The notes: a model not told the origin generated them from the sequence alone. A stretch of DNA of 64,000 nucleotides from Salvelinus alpinus (GCF_045679555.1 NC_092094.1:18561905-18625904); one strand, 5' to 3'. Shown: positions 1 to 11,465, counted from the first letter of the stretch. Program-made: numbers and translations.

Positions 1-316
1 GCGAAAACCCAATACATCTTTCCACCCAAAGAACACCATGCCTACAGTAAAGCACGGTGGTGGCAGTATCCTGTTGTGAGGGAGTTTCTCTTCAGCAGGG
101 ACTGGAGCACTTGTCAGGATAGAAGGGAAAATGGACAGTGGAAAATACCGACAGATTCTTGAGGAGAACCTGCTGCCCTCTGCCAGGAAGTTTAAAATGG
201 GAAGATGGTTCACGTTTCAACATGACAATGACCCAAAGCACACCGCCAAAGCAACCGTACAGTGGCTGAAGGACAAGAAGGTGATTGTCCTTGAGTGGCC
301 TAGTTAGAGCCCCGAC
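1..316 (+). pseudogene. Tc1-like transposase fragment, 5' half
   Basis: This is the catalytic middle of a Tc1/mariner transposase, entering from outside the window. Translated pieces resemble TVKHGGGSILL, an MDNDPKH-like stretch (here [10 protein letters not shown]) and the LEWPS block that precedes the last catalytic residue. Several in-frame stops (for example TGA near 77 and TAG near 303) show it is dead. The reading stops exactly where an L2 LINE begins (317) and resumes at about 6275 with the NPIENLW block, so the two pieces are one element split by the LINE. The 5' inverted repeat lies outside the window. Confidence 0.88.
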
Positions 317-475
317 CAGACGTGTTGCTGTGCGTTTTGTTGCCAACCTTACTTTGCTAGCTGACAACTTTACGGTTTTTATTTTTACTTTTTAATTACC
401 GTTTATATTTTTTGTTTTTCCCTCACAACTTTTTTCTCTCATTCAACTTTTTCACTTCGGACGCTTTATCTGGAC

Positions 476-1465
476 ATGGTTCGTCAGCACCTTCAACAGC
501 CGAAACTAAGTAGTAACATTAACATGATGCCTTCTAATTGCAGTCGCTGTACTCATAATATACAGGAGAACGATCGCCTTATGGCGAGGATAGCTGTGCT
601 GCAAGCCCAGCTTCAGACGCAATCGTTAGGCAAGGGTAATTTCAGTGTAGGAAAGGATGAAACAGCGTCTGTGCCACCAGTAAGTACAGATAGTAGTATA
701 AATCCCCCCGCACAGTCCCCGCAGCCGGACAACTTTCTCATGGCTTCTGGAGGGAAATGCTATAGGAATGCTCAACTGGTGTCGCTCATTCAGCCGACAG
801 AAACTTTCAACCGGTTTTCCCCATTAAGTAGCGAGTCGGAGTCTGAGGCCGAGTCTTCTCTTGTCTCTACTCCTCCCGTTACGGGGTCAGAGACACCGAA
901 GCTTCCCTACATTAGCTCTGACAAATTGAAAACCCTAGTCATTGGCGACTCCATTACCCGCAGTATTAGACTTAAAACGAATCACCCAGTGATCATACAC
1001 TGTTTACCAGGGGGCAGGGCTACCGACGTTAAGGCTAATCTGAAGATGGTGCTGGCTAAAGCTAAAACTGGCGAGTGTAGAGAGTATAGAGATATTGTTA
1101 TCCACGTCGGCACCAACGATGTTAGGATGAAACAGTCAGAGGTCACCAAGCGCAACATAGCTTCAGCGTGTAAATCAGCTAGAAAGATGTGTCGGCATCG
1201 AGTAATTGTCTCTGGCCCCCTCCCAGTTAGGGGGAGTGATGAGCTCTACAGCAGAGTCTCACAACTCAATCGCTGGTTGAAAACTGTTTTCTGCCCCTCC
1301 CAAAAGATAGAATTTGTAGATAATTGGCCCTCTTTCTGGGACTCACCCACAAACAGGATCAAGCCTGACCTGCTGAGGAGTGACGGACTCCATCCTAGCT
1401 GGAGGGGTGCTCTCATCTTATCTACCAACATAGACAGGGCTCTAACTCCTCTAGCTCCACAATGA
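476..1465 (+). CDS. LINE ORF1 protein with SGNH/GDSL esterase domain
   Basis: An uninterrupted 329-residue frame. Residues 22-25 form a CxxC followed by a short coiled-coil-like stretch to about 50, then a Ser/Pro-rich linker with an acidic patch near 118-127. From about 151 there is an SGNH hydrolase fold: GDS at 157-159 (nucleophile Ser159), a Gly-rich turn at 179-180, GTND at 212-215 and DGLHP at 303-307 (Asp303 and His306 complete the triad). Esterase-type ORF1 proteins are known in L2/CR1-group LINEs, where the domain is thought to help membrane association or RNP assembly. ORF2 follows almost directly. It is unusual that ORF1 stays open while ORF2 carries stops and a frameshift. Confidence 0.85.
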   Translation: MVRQHLQQPKLSSNINMMPSNCSRCTHNIQENDRLMARIAVLQAQLQTQSLGKGNFSVGKDETASVPPVSTDSSINPPAQSPQPDNFLMASGGKCYRNAQLVSLIQPTETFNRFSPLSSESESEAESSLVSTPPVTGSETPKLPYISSDKLKTLVIGDSITRSIRLKTNHPVIIHCLPGGRATDVKANLKMVLAKAKTGECREYRDIVIHVGTNDVRMKQSEVTKRNIASACKSARKMCRHRVIVSGPLPVRGSDELYSRVSQLNRWLKTVFCPSQKIEFVDNWPSFWDSPTNRIKPDLLRSDGLHPSWRGALILSTNIDRALTPLAPQ

Positions 1466-1471
1466 AATAGG

Positions 1472-4400
1472 GTGCAGGCCAGGCAGCAGGCTGTTAGCCA
1501 GCCTGCCAGCTTAGTGGAGTCTGCCACTAGCATAGTCAGTGTAGTCAGCTCAGCTATCCCCATTGAGACTGTGTCTGTGCCTCGACCTAGGTTGGGCAAA
1601 ACTAAACATGGCGGTGTTCGCCTTAGCAATCTCACTAGGATAAAGACCTCCTCCATTCCTGCCATTATTGAAAGAGATCGTGATACCTCACATCTCAAAA
1701 TAGGGCTACTTAATGTTAGATCCCTCACTTCAAAGGCAGTTATAGTCAATGAACTAATCACTGATCATAATCTTGATGTGATTGGCCTGACTGAAACATG
1801 GCTTAAGCCTGATGAATTTACTGTGTTAAATGAGGCCTCACCTCCTGGTTACACTAGTGACCATATCCCCCGTGCATCCCGCAAAGGCGAAGGTGTTGCT
1901 AACATTTACGATAGCAAATTTCAATTTACAAAAAAAAAAAGAAGTTTTTGCCTTTTGAGCTTCTAGTCGTGAAATCTATGCAGCCTACTCAATCACTTTT
2001 TATCGCTACTGTTTACAGGCCTCCTGGGCCATATACAGCGTTCCTCATGAGTTCCCTGAATTCCTATCGGACCTTGTAGTCATAGCAGATAATATTCTAA
2101 TTTTTGGTGATTTTAATATTCATATGGAAAAGTTCACAGACCCACTCCAAAAGGCTTTTGGAGCCATCATCGACTCAGTGGGTTTTGTCCAACATGTCTC
2201 TGGACCTACTCACTGCCACAGTCATACTCTGGACCTAGTTTTGTCCCATGGAATAAATGTTGTAGATCTTAATGTTTTTCCTCATAATCCTGGACTATCG
2301 GACCACCATTTTATTACGTTTGCAATCGCAACAAATAATCTGTTCAGACCCCAACCAAGGAGCATCAAAAGTCGTGCTATAAATTCTCAGACAACACAAA
2401 GATTCCTTGATGCCCTTCCAGACTCCTTCTGCCTTCCCAAGGACATCAGAGGACAAAAATCAGTTAACCACCTAACTGAGGAACTCAATTGAACCTTGCG
2501 CAATATCCTAGATGCAGTTGCACCCCTAAAAACTAAAAACATTTGTCATAAGAAACTAGCTCCCTGGTATACAGAAAATACCCGAGCTCTGAAGCAAGCT
2601 TCCAGAAAATTGGAACGGAAATGGTGCCACACCAAACTGGAGGTCTTCCGACTAGCTTGGAAAGACAGTACCGTGCAGTATCGAAGAGCCCTCACTGCTG
2701 CTCGATCATCCTACTTTTCCAACTTAATTGAGGAAAATAAGAACAATCCAAAATTTATTTTTGATACTGTTGCAAAGCTAACTAAAAAGCAGCATTCCCC
2801 AAGTGAGGATGGCTTTCACTTCAGCAGTAATAAATTCATGAACTTCTTTGAGGAAAAGATCATGTTCATTAGAAAGCAAATTACGGACTCCTCTTTAAAT
2901 CTGCGTATTCCTCCAAAGCTCAGCTGTCCTGAGTCTGCACAACTCTGCCAGGACCTAGGATCAAGAGAGACACTTAAGTGTTTTAGTACTATATCTCTTG
3001 ACACAATGATGAAAATAATCATGGCCTCTAAACCTTCAAGCTGCATACTGGATCCTATTCCAACTAAACTACTGAAAGAGCTGCTTCATGTGCTTGGCCC
3101 TCCTATGTTGAACATAATAAACGTCTCTCTATCCACCGGATGTGTACCAAACTCATTAAAAGTGGCAGTAATAAAGCCTCTCTTGAAAAAGCCAAACCTT
3201 GACCCAGAAAATATAAAAAACTATCGGCCTATATCGAATCTTCCATTCCTCTCAAAAAATTTTTTAAAAGCTGTTGTGCAGCAACTCACTGCCTTCCTGA
3301 AGACAAACAATGTATACGAAATGCTTCAGTCTGGTTTTAGACCCCATCATAGCACTGAGACTGCACTTGTGAAGGTGGTAAATGACCTTTTAATGGCGTC
3401 AGACCGAGGCTCTGCATTTGTCCTCGAGCTCCTAGACCTTAGTGCTGCCTTAGATACCATCGATCACCACATTCTTTTGGAGAGACTGGAAACCCAAATT
3501 GGTCTACACGGACAAGTTCTGGCCTGGTTTAGATCTTATCTGTCGGAAAGATATCAGTTTGTCTCTGTGAATGGTTTGTCCTCTGACAAATCAACTGTAC
3601 ATTTCGGTGTTCCTCAAGGTTCCGTTTTAGGACCACTATTGTTTTCACTATATATTTTACCTCTTGGGGATGTCATTCGAAAACATAATGTTAACTTTCA
3701 CTGCTATGCGGATGACACACAGCTGTACATTTCAATGAAACATGGTGAAGCCACAAAATTGCCCTCGCTAGAAGCCTGTGTTTCAGACATAAGGAAGTGG
3801 ATGGCTGAAAACTTTCTACTTTTAAACTCGGACAAAACAGAGATGCTTGTTCTAGGTCCCAAGAAACAAAGAGATCTTCTGTTAAATCTGTTATGCTGGT
3901 GAATGAGGACCCAAAAGCGACTTAACAGAAACAGAGTCTTTATTCCAGTCTTAAACAAAAACGATACTCCTGGATATATCTTAGGTAAATACAAAACAGG
4001 AAAACTGAAATCCTCTCGTCAGTAGAGAGGAACGACTGGAGACGCGACCACAGACTGCAGGTCGCTTCGGGAAGGCACAGGCCGTAGCTGACATAGACAC
4101 CTGCTCACACGCAGCATCTGAAGAAGGCAAAAACACGACAGGGCGGAACAAGGACACAGAACAGCAAACATCAAACAAGGATCCGACAAGGACAGAAGCG
4201 GAAAACAGAGGGAGAAATAGGGACTCTAATCAGAGGGCAAAATAGGGGACAGGTGTGAAAGAGTAAATGAGGTAGTTAGGAAAATGAGGAACAGCTGGGA
4301 GCAGGAACGGAACGATAGAGAGAGAGAGCGAAAGAGGGAGAGAGAGGGATAGAAAGAGGGAAAGAACCTAATAAGACCAGCAGAGGGAAACGAATAGAAG

Positions 4401-5109
4401 GGAAGCACAGGGACAAGACATGATAATCAATGACAAAACATGACAAAATCTGACAATTAATCTTGATGGTTGTACAGTCGTCTCAAATAAAACTGTGAAG
4501 GACCTCGGCGTTACTCTGGACCCTGATCTCTCTTTTGACGAACATATCAAGACTGTTTCAAGGACAGCTTTTTTCCATCTACGTAACATTGCAAAAATCT
4601 GAAATTTTCTGTCCAAAAATGATGCAGAAAAATGTATCCATGCTTTTGTTACTTCTAGGTTAGACTACTGCAATGCTTTACTTTCCGGCTACCCAGATAA
4701 AGCACTACATAAACTTCAGTTAGTGCTAAATACGGCTGCTAGAATCCTGACTAGAACCAAGAAATTTGATCATATTACTCCAGTGCTAGCTTCCCTACAC
4801 TGGCTTCCTGTTAAGGCAAGGGCTGATTTCAAGGTTTTACTGTTAACCTATAAAGCGTTACATGGGCTTGCTCCTACCTATCTTTCCGAGTTGGTCCTGC
4901 CGTACATACCTACACGTACGCTACGGTCACAAGACGCAGGCCTCCTAATTGTCCCTAGAATTTCTAAGCAAACAGCTGGAGGCAGGGCTTTCTCCTATAG
5001 ATCTCCATTTTTATGGAATGGTCTGCCTACCCATGTGAGAGACGCAGACTCGGTCTCAACCTTTAAGTCTTTACTGAAGACTTATCTCTTCAGTAGGTCA
5101 TATGATTGA
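1472..5109 (+). pseudogene. L2 ORF2: AP endonuclease plus reverse transcriptase, broken
   Basis: The endonuclease begins near 1700 (LLNVRSL, then LTETW), continues after a frameshift at a poly-A run near 1930 (VYRPPG, FGDFNIH, SGPTHCHSHTLDLVL, LSDHHF), and is followed by an in-frame TGA at 2490. The RT (from 2496) has [23 protein letters not shown] (normally AFDTIDH), [16 protein letters not shown] and the catalytic YADD at residues 404-407 of that segment. A solo LTR then cuts the frame at 3888. The C-terminal part resumes at 4451 ([45 protein letters not shown]), with one more TGA near 4600. The reaction was target-primed reverse transcription; this copy cannot perform it. Confidence 0.87.
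3889..4445 (-). mobile_element. Solo LTR inside the L2 RT
   Basis: A 557-bp block absent from the second L2 copy (27205), flanked by the 5-bp duplication AAATC (3884-3888 and 4446-4450). It reads TG…CA on the minus strand, with a CT-rich middle and a polyadenylation signal (GGAATAAAGAC) near its 3' end. These features fit a Ty3/Gypsy-type LTR left after recombination between two LTRs. No internal coding part remains. It post-dates the L2 copy it interrupts. Confidence 0.8.
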
Positions 5110-6274
5110 GTGTAGTCTGGCCCAGGAGTGTGAAGGTGAACGGAAAGGCTCTGGAGCAACAAACCGCCCTTGCTGTCTCTGCCTGGCCGGTTTCCCTCTC
5201 TCCACTGGGATTCTCTGCCTCTAACCCTATTACAGGGGCTGAGTCACTGGCTTACTGTGCTCTTTCATGCCGTCCCTAGGAGGGATGCGTCACTTGAGTG
5301 GGTTGAGTTACTGACGTGATCTTCCTGTCTGGGTTGGCGCCCCCCCTTGGTTTGTGCTGTGGTGGAGATCTTTGTGGGCTATACTTAGCCTTGTCTCAGG
5401 ATGGTAAGTTGGTGGTTGAAGATATCCCTCTAGTGGTGCGGGGGCTGTGCGGGGTGGGGTTATATCCTTCCTGTTTGGCCCTGTCCGGGGGTATCATCGG
5501 ATGGGGCCACAGTGTCTCCTGACCCCTCCTGTCTCAGCCTCCAGTATTTATGCTGCAGTAGTTTATGTGTCGGGGGGCTAGGGTCAGTTGGTTATACAGT
5601 ATCTGGAGTACTTCTCCTGTCTTATCCGGTGTCCTGTGTGAATTTAAGTATGCTCTCTCTAATTCTCTCCTTCTCTCTTTCTTTCTCTCTCTCTCTCGGA
5701 GGACCTGAGCCCTAGGACCATGCGTCAGGACTACCGGGCATGATGACTCCTTGTGGTCCCCAGTCCACCTGGCCTTGCTGCTGTTCCAGTTTCAACTGTT
5801 CTGCCTGCGGCTATGGAACCCTGACCTGTCCACCGGACGTGCTACCTGTCCCAGACCTGCTGTTTTCAACTCTCTAGAGACCGCAGGAGCGGTAGAGATA
5901 CTCTTAATGATCGGCTATGAAAAGCCAACTGACATTTACTCCTGAGGTGCTGACTTGCTACACCCTCGATAACTACTGTGATTATTATTATTTGACCATG
6001 CTGGTCATTTATGAACATTTGAACATCTTGGCCATGTTCTGTATTAATCTCCACCCGGCACAGCCAGAAGAGGACTGGCCACCCCTCATAGCCTGGTTCC
6101 TCTCTAGGTTTCTTCCTAGGTTTTGACCTTTCTAGGGAGTTTTTCCTAGCCACCGTGCTTCTACACCTGCATTGCTTGCTGTTTGGGGTTTTAGGCTGGG
6201 TTTCTGTACAGCACTTCGAGATATTAGCTGATGTACGAAGGGCTATATAAAATAAACTTGATTTGATTTGATTT
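5110..6274 (+). other. 3' UTR and tail of L2 copy 1
   Basis: Noncoding sequence after the ORF2 stop, including a CT-rich run near 5670-5700, ending in repeats of TTTGAT used as the template tail for target-primed reverse transcription. The same sequence recurs from 27869 to 28726 in copy 2 but stops early there. Confidence 0.75.
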
Positions 6275-6571
6275 GACCTAAATCCCATCGAGAATCTGTG
6301 GAATGACTTGAAGAGTGCAGTCCATGAGCGGTCACCATGCAATTTGACTGAGCTTGAACAATTCTGCAAGGAAGAATGGAAAAATATTGCACAGTCTATG
6401 TGGGCAAAGTTAGTAGAGACGTATTCAAAGAGACTCATGGCTGTAATTCAAGCAAGTGTTAACTCAGGGTTTTCACTTATCCAAATAGGGTATTTTACTG
6501 TTTTAATTTGAATACATTTTCAGAGTATTTTATATATTTTTCACTTGGATATTGTGGGTTACTGTGTGTAG
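6275..6571 (+). pseudogene. Tc1-like transposase fragment, 3' half
   Basis: This continues the element at 1-316 after the LINE. It shows the block around the last catalytic Glu ([12 protein letters not shown]), then EEWKNIAQSMW and KRLMAVIQA, the usual C-terminus of this Tc1 family. Noncoding 3' sequence (GGATATTGTGGGTTACTGTG) follows and stops at about 6571, where a different Tc1 begins, so the 3' inverted repeat is missing. Confidence 0.82.
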
Positions 6572-6768
6572 AGTGTGCAAAGCTGTCATCAAGGCAAAAG
6601 GTTTGAAGAATCTCAAATATAAATATATTTGTTTAACACTTTTTTGGTTACTACATAATTCCATATGTGTTATTTCATAGTTTTGATGTCATCACTATTA
6701 TTCTACAATGTAGAAAATAGTAAAAAATAAAGAAAAACCCTTGAATCAGTAGGTACTGGTACTGTACA
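6572..6768 (+). mobile_element. Second Tc1-like element, 3' end only
   Basis: Starts within a transposase C-terminus (VCKAVIKAKG-like reading) and runs through an AT-rich tail (TTCTACAATGTAGAAAATAG) to a terminus near TACTGGTACTGTA. It belongs to a different Tc1 subfamily from the piece upstream; the join at 6571/6572 is a rearrangement or nested insertion. Confidence 0.6.
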
Positions 6769-7931
6769 TATCGAGGTTGGGTTGGGTTTAATGAGGCAAA
6801 TTGCTGTCCATACTGCTGTGGTGGTTTTCTGACAAACGTTTTTTGTGAATACTTTTAATTATCTGATTATTTTATAATTATTTCATTTTACATCTATCGT
6901 TTTAAATCTAGTATATTATATCCAGTTTTTATTATTTATTTTGGATCCAGCGACGCGAATAGCCACAATACTGGGACCACGAGATTTGTCCCTGGATCCT
7001 TTTAGTAGCCTATTTGGCTAGGAAGAAAATTGTCTGAACTGGGTGTTCTGGGTGTTCTCTCCTGATTCTACACAAAGCAGTGAAAACTCCTTTGACTCTA
7101 TCGCCGACCATAAGGCATTAAATGCATTTTATGTGACATGTTCACACTCATCCCAGTGAAGGACGATTCTGAAAACTTCACCTGCGTCAAATGCCATGAA
7201 ATAAATGCTGCCAAGAAGAGGATCATTACTTTACTTGAGGAAATTAAACATCTGGATGAGTGTCTGATGTTGAATAAGGACGCCTCACGTTTAACTGCAT
7301 TTGTTGATGCCTCTTTTCAAAAAGACAACTGTAATGGAACTTTTATGGATGTTGAACATTTCCCCACCTTACGGCCTTCTGAACTTAGCCAAAAGTCAGA
7401 TACTATCAGCTCTACTGGCGGGCGTGAATGGAGTGTGATTGGATCCAGGAGGAGGAAGAGACCCGTACCCCAGCGGTTCGTTTTTTTCTCGCAGCGTCAT
7501 GACATTAAACTCTCAAATCATGACATTAAACTCTGATTAAACTCTCAAGAACTCTCACTGTCCCCGCTGTCTTCCCCAGGGCGTACGGACACTGGGTACG
7601 CAGATGCTGTAGCTTTGACACTGACGACCACCTCCACTACGGGCTACACTATGGGCTCTTGTGTTCAGGGTGCCAGGTGGTTGGCGACTCCCCCCCCCCA
7701 ATCGGGATCTACTCGGCGGTCTCCCCAGCTGATTTCTGCCGCTCCTGTCGCTGATCAGAGATACGGTAGTGGGGGATCCGACCCGGGCTCATCATTGGAA
7801 GCTCAATGGTAAGGAATATCTCCTTGCAAGGGATTTGAACCCTATGCTATCCGGGTGCAAAAGTAAAGGATGTCACTACGCTACTTCCTGAAGCCAAAAA
7901 CCAAAATCCACAGACAGATACTGTTATAGTA

Positions 7932-9552
7932 CAGTTGAAGACGGATGTTTACATACACCTTAGCCAAATACATTTAATCACAGTTTTTTCACAATTCTTG
8001 ACATTTAATCCGAGTAAAAATTCCCTGTCTTATGTCAGTTAGGATCACCACTTTATTTTAAGAAAGTGAAATGTCAGAATAATAGTAGAGAGAATGATTT
8101 ATTTCAGCTTTTATTTCTTTCATCACATTCCCAGTATGTCAGAAGTTTACATACACTCAAATAGTATTTGATAGCATTGCTTTTAAATTGTTTAATTTGG
8201 ATCAAACGTTTCGGGTAGCCTTTCACAAGCTTCCCACAATAAGTTGGGTGAATTTTGGCCCATTCCTCCTGACAGAGCTGGTTTAACTGAGTCAGGTTTG
8301 TAGGCCTCCTTGCTCACACACACTTTTTCAGTTCTGCCTACAAATTCTCTATAGGATTGAGGTCAGGGCTTTGTGATGGCCACTCCAATACCTTGACTTT
8401 GTTGCCCTTAAGCCCTTTTGCCACAACATTGGAAATATGCTTGGGGTCATTGTCCATTTGGAAGACCCATTTGCGACAAAGCTTTAACTTCCTGACTAAT
8501 GTCTTGAGATGTTGCTTCAATATATCCACATAATTTTCCTCCCTCATGATGCCATCTATTTTGTGAAGTGCAGCAGTCCCTCCTGCAGCAAAGCTCCTCC
8601 ACAACATGATGCTGCCACCCCAATGCTTCACGGTTGGGATGGGGGTTTTCGGCTCGCAAGCATCCCCCTTTTTCCTCCAACATAACGATGGTCATTATGG
8701 CCAAACAGTTCTATTTTTGTTTCATCAGACCAGAGGACATTTCTCCAAAAAATGTGCTGTTGCAAACCATAGTCTGGCTTTTAATGGTGGTTTTGGAGCA
8801 GTGGCTTCTTCCTGGTTGAGTGGCCTTTCAGGTTATGTCGATATAGGACTCGTTTTACTGTGGATATAGATACTTTTGTACCTGTTTCCTCCAGCCTTTT
8901 CACAAGGTTCTTTGCTGTTGTTCTGGGATTGATTTGCACTTTTCGCACCAAGGTACGTTCATCTGTAGGAGACAGAACGCATCTCCTTCCTGAGCGGTAT
9001 GACGGCTGCGTGGTCCCATGGTGTTTATACTTGCGTACTATTGTTTGTACAGATGAATATGGTACCTTCAGGTATTTGGAAATTGCTCCCAAGGATGAGC
9101 CAGACTTGTGGAGGTCTACAATTGTTTTTATGAGGACTTGGCTGATTTCATTTGACTTTCCCATGATGTCAAGCAAAGAGGCACAGAGTTTGAAGGTAAG
9201 CCTTGAAATACATCCACAGGTACACCTCCAAATGACTCAAATGATGTCAATTAGCCTATCAGAAGCTTCTAAAGCCATGAAATAATTTTCTGGAATGTTC
9301 CAAGTTGTTTAAAGGCACAGTCGACTTAGTGTATGTAAACATCTGACCCACTGGAATTGTGATACAGTGAATTATAAGTGAAATAATCTGTCTGTAAACA
9401 ATTTTTGCAAAAATGACTTGTGTCATGCACAAAGTAGATGTCCTAACCAACTTGCCAAAACTATAGTTTGTTCACAAGAAATTTGTGGACTGGTTGAAAA
9501 ACGAGTTTTAATGACTCCAACCTAAGTGTATGTAAACTTCCGACTTCAACTG
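7932..9552 (-). mobile_element. Sleeping Beauty-type Tc1 transposon
   Basis: A 1.62-kb element flanked by TA (7930-7931 and 9553-9554). The ends are inverted copies beginning CAGTTGAAG and ending CTTCAACTG, with inner direct-repeat-like copies (ATGTTTACATACAC) at each end: the IR/DR layout of salmonid Tc1 elements from which Sleeping Beauty was derived. It lies antisense to the LINE ORF1 it interrupts. The transposase inside is broken. Confidence 0.9.
8150..9164 (-). pseudogene. Sleeping Beauty-type transposase, inactivated
   Basis: Starts at MGKSNEIS (9164). The N-terminal paired-like DNA-binding domain is intact to about 8781 (IVDLHKSGSSLGAISK, GRRCVLSPTDERTL, VSISTVKRVLYRHNLKG). Stops and frameshifts then remove the segment with the first catalytic Asp. 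The frame resumes at 8631 with VKHWGGSIMLW, MDNDPKHISN (second Asp) and [10 protein letters not shown] (Glu), then a TAG right after IENL. C-terminal pieces (EEWAKI, KLVKGY) are readable to about 8150. The protein is a DD34E cut-and-paste transposase family member; this copy is non-functional. Confidence 0.87.
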
Positions 9553-9854
9553 TACATGTGGGATTTAATGACACTAAGTTGGCCAGGTCTGAACAGTTTA
9601 AAAGTGACTTCATGGAACGAATTGCAAAACTGAAATACCTAAACAAGCGTCTCATTATATTGGGTCCCATACGATGAGACGTGGATATGGTAGATTCAGT
9701 AGGTTGCTATCACTTCAGGTCTGGCTAAAGAGTTATTGTAACTCTGTCAATGGTGTATTTATTGATAAGTTTGACACTTTTTGGAAAGAGAAAAGATTCT
9801 AAAATGAAGACGGAATTCACCCAAACTATCTCGGGGTTTATATCTCAGGGCGGC

Positions 9855-10002
9855 ATTAAATCCCTGAGCTGGCAAGGTAAAAATCTGTCGTTTTGCCCCT
9901 GAACAAGGCAGTTAACCCACTGTTCCCCGGTAGGCCGTCATTGTAAATAAGAATTTGTTCTTAACTGACTTGCCTAATTAAATAAAGGTTAAATAATTTT
10001 AA
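9855..10002 (+). repeat. tRNA-derived SINE, 3' part
   Basis: Contains the conserved salmonid SINE body (GAACAAGGCAGTTAACCCAC) and the tail TTAACTGACTTGCC…AAATAAAGGTTAAA. The tRNA-like head is missing, so it is 5' truncated. It sits at the end of LINE ORF1. Confidence 0.75.
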
Positions 10003-10206
10003 GGCTGCTCTGAGAGACTGACTGGGATATAACCTGCACTCTACCCAGGTTATCCCAACCACCATCACACATCAAACTGTTTCTGATGTTAAATACTCTA
10101 GTCAAGTCAAGGAAATCTACATTATCCCTGTCTTAATTTCAATAGATTTTAAACATCCACCAAAAAGATGTATCGGGGCAAGCTTTGATAACTTAATTCC
10201 TATCCT

Positions 10207-11103
10207 ATGAAATCTCCGGACTTACTTAATGTTTATAATGACCTGGTTAAGGTAAATATGTACACTCCTGCTGTTTTTAATTCATTTAAAGTCCTGGGTT
10301 TGTTTCATTTAAATGTGATAAATATGATGTCAAAATGGACTTTATCGATATCTGGATGCATGACACGAACACAAACATTCTTGTTTTAAATGAGACTTGG
10401 TTAAATGATTCGATCATGGATAAGGACATTGACATTGTTAATTACAACATTTTCAGATGTGATAGGCAGAGAAAAGCTGTAGGGGTAGCGATGTCTGTGA
10501 AATCCACTTTTGTAGCATCGTGTGCTCTTTATATCACTATACCCCAGAAATTTGAAATCCTGGTTTTAGATGTGACCATGATCCAAAACGGGCATGTATT
10601 TGTTACTGGAGTGTACAGGCCTCCTGCTGCTTTACTTGATGCAATTAGTATCATAGCTGAGCATTTAAAACCTTTTCTAACATCTGAACTGGTGGTCTTA
10701 GGTGTCAGCCAGTCTAAGTTAAAGTCACCTATCTCAGACAACTTTAAGAACATTTGTCTTGATCTTAATCTAACCCAGCTAATCACAAAACCCTCTTGGT
10801 TAAATGTGAAAAATGTAGATAGATCCACATTATTAGATTTAATTCTCACAAAGACATGTGAGAATTAGTACATGTCTTTTGGTGTGTTTGTAAGTGACCT
10901 TAGTGATAATTGTCCTGTTATTAGAGATACTAGACAGCATAATTCTGATCCCCGTATTATTAGGAAGAGACATTTTAAAAACTTTTCTACCCAAGCGTTT
11001 ATGCATGACTTGTACTTTTCTGAACTTTTCTCCATCAAGCATTTCTGATCTATTATTATATCACTGGCAGATAATCACGCTCCTTTTAAACGCTATATAT
11101 AGT
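10207..11103 (+). pseudogene. LINE ORF2 endonuclease, truncated
   Basis: Reads LGLFHLNV then, after a frameshift near 10335, ILVLNETWLNDS, VTGVYRPPAA and ELVVLG, where GDFN should follow but reads GVSQ. The end is QLITKPSWLNV and STLLDLILTKT, close to the endonuclease at 62.1-62.8 kb. Past 10868 it continues with stops (VSDLSDNCPVI). The GDF and downstream catalytic positions are partly lost, and RT is absent. Confidence 0.78.
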
Positions 11104-11465
11104 CCTCTTGCTCAGTTGTGCACCGGGGCCTCCCACTCCTCTTTCCATTCTGGTTAGGGCCAGTTTGTGCTGTTTTGTGAAGGGAGTAGTACACAGCATT
11201 GTACAATATCGTCAGTTTCTTGGCAATTTCTCGCATGGAATAGCCTTAATTTCTCAGAACAAGAATAGACTGACAAGTTTCAGAAGAAAGTTCATTGTTT
11301 CTGGCCATTTTGACCCTGTAATCGAACCCACAAATGCTGATGCTCCAGATACTCAACTAGTCTAAAGAAGGCCAGTTTTATTGCTTCTTAAATCAGCACA
11401 ACAGTTTTCAGCTGTGCTAACATAATTGCAAAATGGTTTTCTAATGATCAATTAGCCTTTTAAAA
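11104..11465 (-). mobile_element. Tc1-like element fragment, N-terminal transposase
   Basis: The minus strand from 11307 reads MARNNELSSET…SILVLRN, a stop, then GYSMREIAKKL and KRSGRPRCTTEQ, the helix-turn-helix N-terminus of another Tc1 subfamily, followed outward by its noncoding 5' region to about 11465. The catalytic part is missing. Confidence 0.7.

Larger units (their letters stand above)
317..6274 (+). mobile_element. L2-type LINE, near full length, inserted in Tc1
   Basis: A non-LTR retrotransposon with a 5' leader, ORF1 (esterase), ORF2 (endonuclease plus reverse transcriptase), a ~1.1-kb 3' UTR and a terminal run of TTTGAT-like units. The 3' end (…AGCACTTCGAGATATTAGC… then AATAAACTTGATTTG) is the usual fish L2 tail. 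Both edges lie inside one Tc1 transposase frame, which fixes the boundaries to within a few bases; a short GAC/TTGAC overlap is the only visible target duplication. It is later interrupted by a solo LTR at 3889-4445. ORF1 is open but ORF2 is broken, so this copy is not autonomous. Confidence 0.85.
7138..9850 (+). pseudogene. LINE ORF1 (CxxC, SGNH esterase), disrupted
   Basis: The N-terminus is open to 7536, with a CVKCHE motif and a coiled-coil-like stretch. A ~20-bp unit (TGACATTAAACTCTCAA) is repeated around 7499-7550 and precedes the stop. The esterase follows in broken frames: block I reads LIIGSSMVRNIS near 7789, the HVGFND block is split in its first codons by a transposon at 7931/9553, and the DGIHPNYLG block (Asp and His of the triad) lies near 9808. 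Removing the Tc1 by eye restores the reading across the split. The function was esterase-type ORF1 activity in LINE RNPs; the copy is dead. Confidence 0.75.
6772..11103 (+). mobile_element. LINE with esterase ORF1, interrupted by Tc1 and SINE
   Basis: A second non-LTR element of the L2/CR1 group, related to the one at 60.2-63.9 kb. The order is 5' leader, ORF1 (7138 to about 9850), a spacer, and ORF2 endonuclease (10250 to about 11100). It is split by a Sleeping Beauty-type Tc1 (7932-9552) and a SINE (about 9855-10002), and ends abruptly at a Tc1 fragment (11104). The RT part is missing. Confidence 0.75.

Noticed and set aside
1246..1761. 171-codon minus-strand frame
   Set aside because: Antisense to the LINE ORF1/ORF2 coding strand; no protein features.
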